Source of the DNA: Pedobacter sp. MC2016-24
GTDB taxonomy: Bacteria; Bacteroidota; Bacteroidia; Sphingobacteriales; Sphingobacteriaceae
Assembly (NCBI RefSeq): GCF_015223055.1
Contig: NZ_JADFBX010000001.1
Coordinates: forward strand, 1,116,001 to 1,180,000
Direction: 5' to 3'
Length of the DNA: 64,000 bases
The stretch's first letter is position 1. Each line of letters opens with the position of its first letter. The translations under genes and the position numbers were made by a program. This document shows positions 61,740 to 64,000 of the stretch, one piece after another. The notes under the pieces are model-generated. The model worked only from the letters and a program-made list of their open reading frames with translations, searched no databases and was not told where the DNA came from.

Positions 61740-62414
61740 ATGGAAAGTACAGAGACAATAAGGGTGGCCTATGCCGAAGACCACTTCGCCATGCGTGAAG
61801 GCTTAAAATTGCTTCTTGATGGAAATAGCTTTATAAAGATCGGCCCTTTAGCGGCTGATGGAATCCAGATGCTGAAAGCATTAGAACAGACTACAGAATT
61901 GCCGCATGTATGCCTAATAGACATCAACATGCCTGAAATGGATGGATTTAGCCTACAACAGGAGATAAGCCACCGTTGGCCCAATATTAAAACCCTTATA
62001 CTCTCTATGTATAACGAGGAGCCATTCATTATTAAAATGATTAGCATGGGTGCAAAGGGCTACCTGCATAAAAATGCAGAGACAGACGAAATCGTTAGAG
62101 CCATTCACTCCGTTCACAAATACGGATATTATCATAATGACCTTTTAGATGAAAAGCGGGCCAACGCAATACACAGCCACAAGCTTAAACTTCCAAAATT
62201 TACAGAACGTGAGATATCGCTGCTACGACTGATCCATACGGATAAAAGCTATACTGAAATAGCCCTGGAGTTAGGTACTACAACCAGGAGTATCGAAGGA
62301 TACCGGGATAGGTTATTCGGCAAGCTGAATATAAGCAGTAGGGTCGGTTTAGCGATGTATGCTGTAAAGTACGGATGGGCACCTTTAGACAACCCCGGTA
62401 AAAGAATTTTATAA
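61740..62414 (+). CDS. NarL/LuxR-family response regulator
   Basis: A 224-residue response regulator. The receiver domain (about 1-125) has acidic residues in YAEDHFAMREG, the phosphoacceptor Asp61 in CLIDINMPEMDG and GAKGYLHKNA with the conserved Lys. The C-terminal LuxR HTH (about 150-215) shows FTEREISLLRLIHTDKSYTEIA and SSRVGLAMYAVKYG. The kinase partly visible at the right end of the window is its likely partner, two genes downstream in the same operon. The pair stands next to rteC, where CTnDOT has RteA/RteB, but RteB is an NtrC-type and not a LuxR-type regulator. Confidence 0.92.
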   Translation: MESTETIRVAYAEDHFAMREGLKLLLDGNSFIKIGPLAADGIQMLKALEQTTELPHVCLIDINMPEMDGFSLQQEISHRWPNIKTLILSMYNEEPFIIKMISMGAKGYLHKNAETDEIVRAIHSVHKYGYYHNDLLDEKRANAIHSHKLKLPKFTEREISLLRLIHTDKSYTEIALELGTTTRSIEGYRDRLFGKLNISSRVGLAMYAVKYGWAPLDNPGKRIL

Positions 62415-62432
62415 ATATAACTAACCAAAACA

Positions 62433-62897
62433 ATGACGATGAATATAAGAACCATTACTATGCTGACATTACTACCGCTTACGATTGTATCCTGTAAAAA
62501 AACATCAAGGATTATCTCCCCAACTGCTTTCATTTCAAAAGATACGGCCAATAAAATGATCGCAAGTTACCTGGGCAGTATCCCGACAGGCAACGATACC
62601 AACATTCATTCCTGGGTGATTGATATGGATCAGATTCGTCTTTACGATGAATTGAGTACCGGTGCAAACAGGCTTAAATCAATTAAGATTATGTTGGCTC
62701 ATAAGCTGGAGTACATTAATTCAGGTCACGCTAACGAGTATGCCGGTTATCAAAGCAACGCGCTTACCGTTATTATCAGCGGGATTAATGCCACAGGGGA
62801 TTATGTTTACTTCAGTTCTGACAATGTAATTGACCACAGTAATCCTTGTCCCCGTAACTGTCCTACCGGCACTGCCGCTTCCCCTTCACTTCCTTAA
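62433..62897 (+). CDS. Small lipoprotein in a two-component operon
   Basis: A 154-residue lipoprotein: signal MTMNIRTITMLTLLPLTIVSC with lipobox TIVSC (Cys21). The mature part begins with a Thr/Ser-rich stretch and a helical domain (ISKDTANKMIASYLGSI, RLKSIKIMLAHKLEYINSG), then a strand pair (ALTVIISGINATGDYVYF) and a C-terminal Cys/Pro tail NPCPRNCPTGTAA. I do not recognise the family. It lies between the response regulator (18 nt upstream) and a membrane protein (10 nt downstream), so it may be a sensory accessory of this system. Confidence 0.78.
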   Translation: MTMNIRTITMLTLLPLTIVSCKKTSRIISPTAFISKDTANKMIASYLGSIPTGNDTNIHSWVIDMDQIRLYDELSTGANRLKSIKIMLAHKLEYINSGHANEYAGYQSNALTVIISGINATGDYVYFSSDNVIDHSNPCPRNCPTGTAASPSLP

Positions 62898-62907
62898 TAC
62901 AAATCCT

Positions 62908-63564
62908 ATGAAAACCTATGATATCATCTCAGCTATCAACATTAGTCTTTTTGCAGTCCCTTTTATAACAGCCTTATCCAGATACAAGAGATTGGACAAA
63001 GGCATGCAGATACTCTGTATCATTTGTGGTGTATCATTGCTAAGCGAGATATTGGCCTTGTATGCTGCATTTCAGTTCCACAACAACATTCCGGTATATA
63101 CCATATATAGCGTTGTGGACACCATATTGCTTTGTTTATACTTTGACTCCAGTATTGCTTATTTCCACAAAAGGTACATTGGAAAGTGGCTGACGCTATT
63201 AACTATTTTATCAGCCATTAGTAGCTTGCTCTATCTCGGATCGCTGGACAGCATAAATGACTTTTTCCTTTATTACCAGGGGATAATTGTAATAGGAATG
63301 TGCCTTTTTGCGCTGATACAACAATTGTATAGGTCGGAATACCGATTGCCTGAATTCTCTCCTCATTTTTGGGCAGCTATCTTATTTATCTTCTGTTGGA
63401 CATTCGCATTAATGAACGTCTGGATTTACGAGTTTCTAAATGACAAACCTGGAATCCTACAATCCATTTCGAATTACATGATGGTATGGATCAGCATGCT
63501 GATGAATATCGGACTGACGATAATCTTCTTGTCAAATCCCAAAAACATGAAATATGCTCAATAG
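62908..63564 (+). CDS. Seven-helix membrane protein in a two-component operon
   Basis: A 218-residue membrane protein with about seven hydrophobic helices (IISAINISLFAVPFITAL, MQILCIICGVSLLSEILALY, IPVYTIYSVVDTILLCLYF, WLTLLTILSAISSLLYLG, FFLYYQGIIVIGMCLFALIQ, AAILFIFCWTFALMNVWIY and MVWISMLMNIGLTIIFL). The frame is open upstream to 62830, inside the lipoprotein gene, but MKTYDIISA at 62908 is the better start. No family is recognised. It overlaps the start of the kinase gene by 11 nt, so a sensory role with that kinase is a natural guess. Confidence 0.8.
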   Translation: MKTYDIISAINISLFAVPFITALSRYKRLDKGMQILCIICGVSLLSEILALYAAFQFHNNIPVYTIYSVVDTILLCLYFDSSIAYFHKRYIGKWLTLLTILSAISSLLYLGSLDSINDFFLYYQGIIVIGMCLFALIQQLYRSEYRLPEFSPHFWAAILFIFCWTFALMNVWIYEFLNDKPGILQSISNYMMVWISMLMNIGLTIIFLSNPKNMKYAQ

Positions 63565-64000
63565 TCAGATTCTGGCCTTTTTCATAGTTGGCGGTACTAT
63601 GCTCCTGTTGTTTGGTTTATTCAATATTTACATGATAGTCTACTTAAGACGAAGAAACTTTAAGTACTTTATGAGCCGTACAGTGATGGAGAGTAAGCTC
63701 CACGATGAAGGGGAAAGGATATTAAACGAAGTGTCGCGGGATATTCACGATAACATCCTCCAATCCTTGTCTGCCGTTAAGTTCCATATCGGTCATGCCC
63801 GAAAATTTTCTTCTGATGAACAACAGTTAAGGAGTTTAAACATAGCCAATGAGCTTATCGAAAAGGTGATCAGCGACGCAGACAACCTCAATCTGTCTTT
63901 AAATACAAATTTCATAAAAATAACCAGTTTACTGAACTCGCTGCAAAGTGATCTTGATCATGCGTGCAAGCTTAAAAATATCACGCATAAAATTGAATCT
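63554..64000 (+). CDS. Sensor histidine kinase (HisKA_3 type), N-terminal part only
   Basis: The gene runs off the right window edge; about 149 residues are seen. It starts inside the membrane-protein gene (11-nt overlap) with a membrane helix (about 6-30, ILAFFIVGGTMLLLFGLFNIY), then a basic linker and a HisKA_3 dimerisation domain with the H-box EVSRDIHDNILQSLSAVKFH (His near 63), typical of NarX/DegS kinases that pair with LuxR-type regulators. The ATPase domain lies beyond the window. With no periplasmic domain of its own, it probably depends on the seven-helix protein encoded before it. Confidence 0.85.
   Translation, partial: MLNSQILAFFIVGGTMLLLFGLFNIYMIVYLRRRNFKYFMSRTVMESKLHDEGERILNEVSRDIHDNILQSLSAVKFHIGHARKFSSDEQQLRSLNIANELIEKVISDADNLNLSLNTNFIKITSLLNSLQSDLDHACKLKNITHKIES

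Noticed and set aside
62830..62907. Upstream start of the seven-helix membrane protein
   Set aside because: The extension lies inside the lipoprotein gene in another frame; MKTYDIIS at 62908 follows the lipoprotein stop by 10 nt.
1..64000. CRISPR array, rRNA operon or insertion sequence
   Set aside because: No regularly spaced repeats, no rRNA-like sequence and no transposase gene were found on either strand.

Overview
The window comes from a Bacteroidota chromosome, most likely a Sphingobacteriaceae member such as Pedobacter. This follows from four SusC/RagA- or TonB-type outer-membrane receptors, SusD lipoproteins, a hybrid two-component regulator, an ECF sigma/FecR pair, promoters of the TTTG / TAnnTTTG type and a Bacteroidetes-type tra operon. 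The genus is an inference from gene content.

Positions 1-36.2 kb look like chromosomal backbone rich in outer-membrane uptake systems. In order they hold: a SusD (cut by the window edge)/SusC pair with its hybrid two-component regulator (1-8030); heme A synthase; an orphan TPR histidine kinase; a CPBP protease - LytS-type kinase - LytTR regulator operon (13333-10658) with a candidate LytTR direct-repeat site upstream; a GH28 pectinase; a TonB receptor with a beta-helix lipoprotein; a MocR regulator divergent from an ABM monooxygenase and a GNAT acetyltransferase; and a minus-strand locus of sigma factor, FecR, STN-containing SusC, SusD, zinc metalloprotease and DUF3347 protein (32658-22719). 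A divergent MFS/LysR pair and a secreted protein of unknown function follow.

At 36.3 kb there is a tRNA terminator and a 3'-end fragment of a tRNA gene (probably tRNA-Ser, minus strand) without its 5' part. I read this as one attachment site of an integrative and conjugative element (ICE) that fills the rest of the window and runs past 64 kb. The element carries, from the att site rightwards: a tightly coupled type I restriction-modification operon (XRE-hsdM-hsdS-hsdR-small protein); a small regulatory module with two paralogous winged-helix proteins around an excisionase-like HTH protein; two paralogous DUF3945-like proteins; the conjugation operon traN-M-L-K-J-(three TraI paralogues)-G-(repeat protein)-F-(small gene)-E; a lipoprotein; RteC; and a plus-strand two-component operon (LuxR-type regulator, lipoprotein, seven-helix membrane protein, histidine kinase cut by the window end). 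Relaxase, coupling protein, integrase, TraA/B/D and TraO/P/Q are not in the window.

The least explained structures are a duplicated two-hairpin element with compensatory stem changes in the tra operon (58915-59188), a three-repeat protein between the traG and traF genes, the small gene coupled to hsdR, and the three divergent TraI paralogues. Several palindromic or direct-repeat operator candidates sit exactly where neighbouring regulators would be expected to act.
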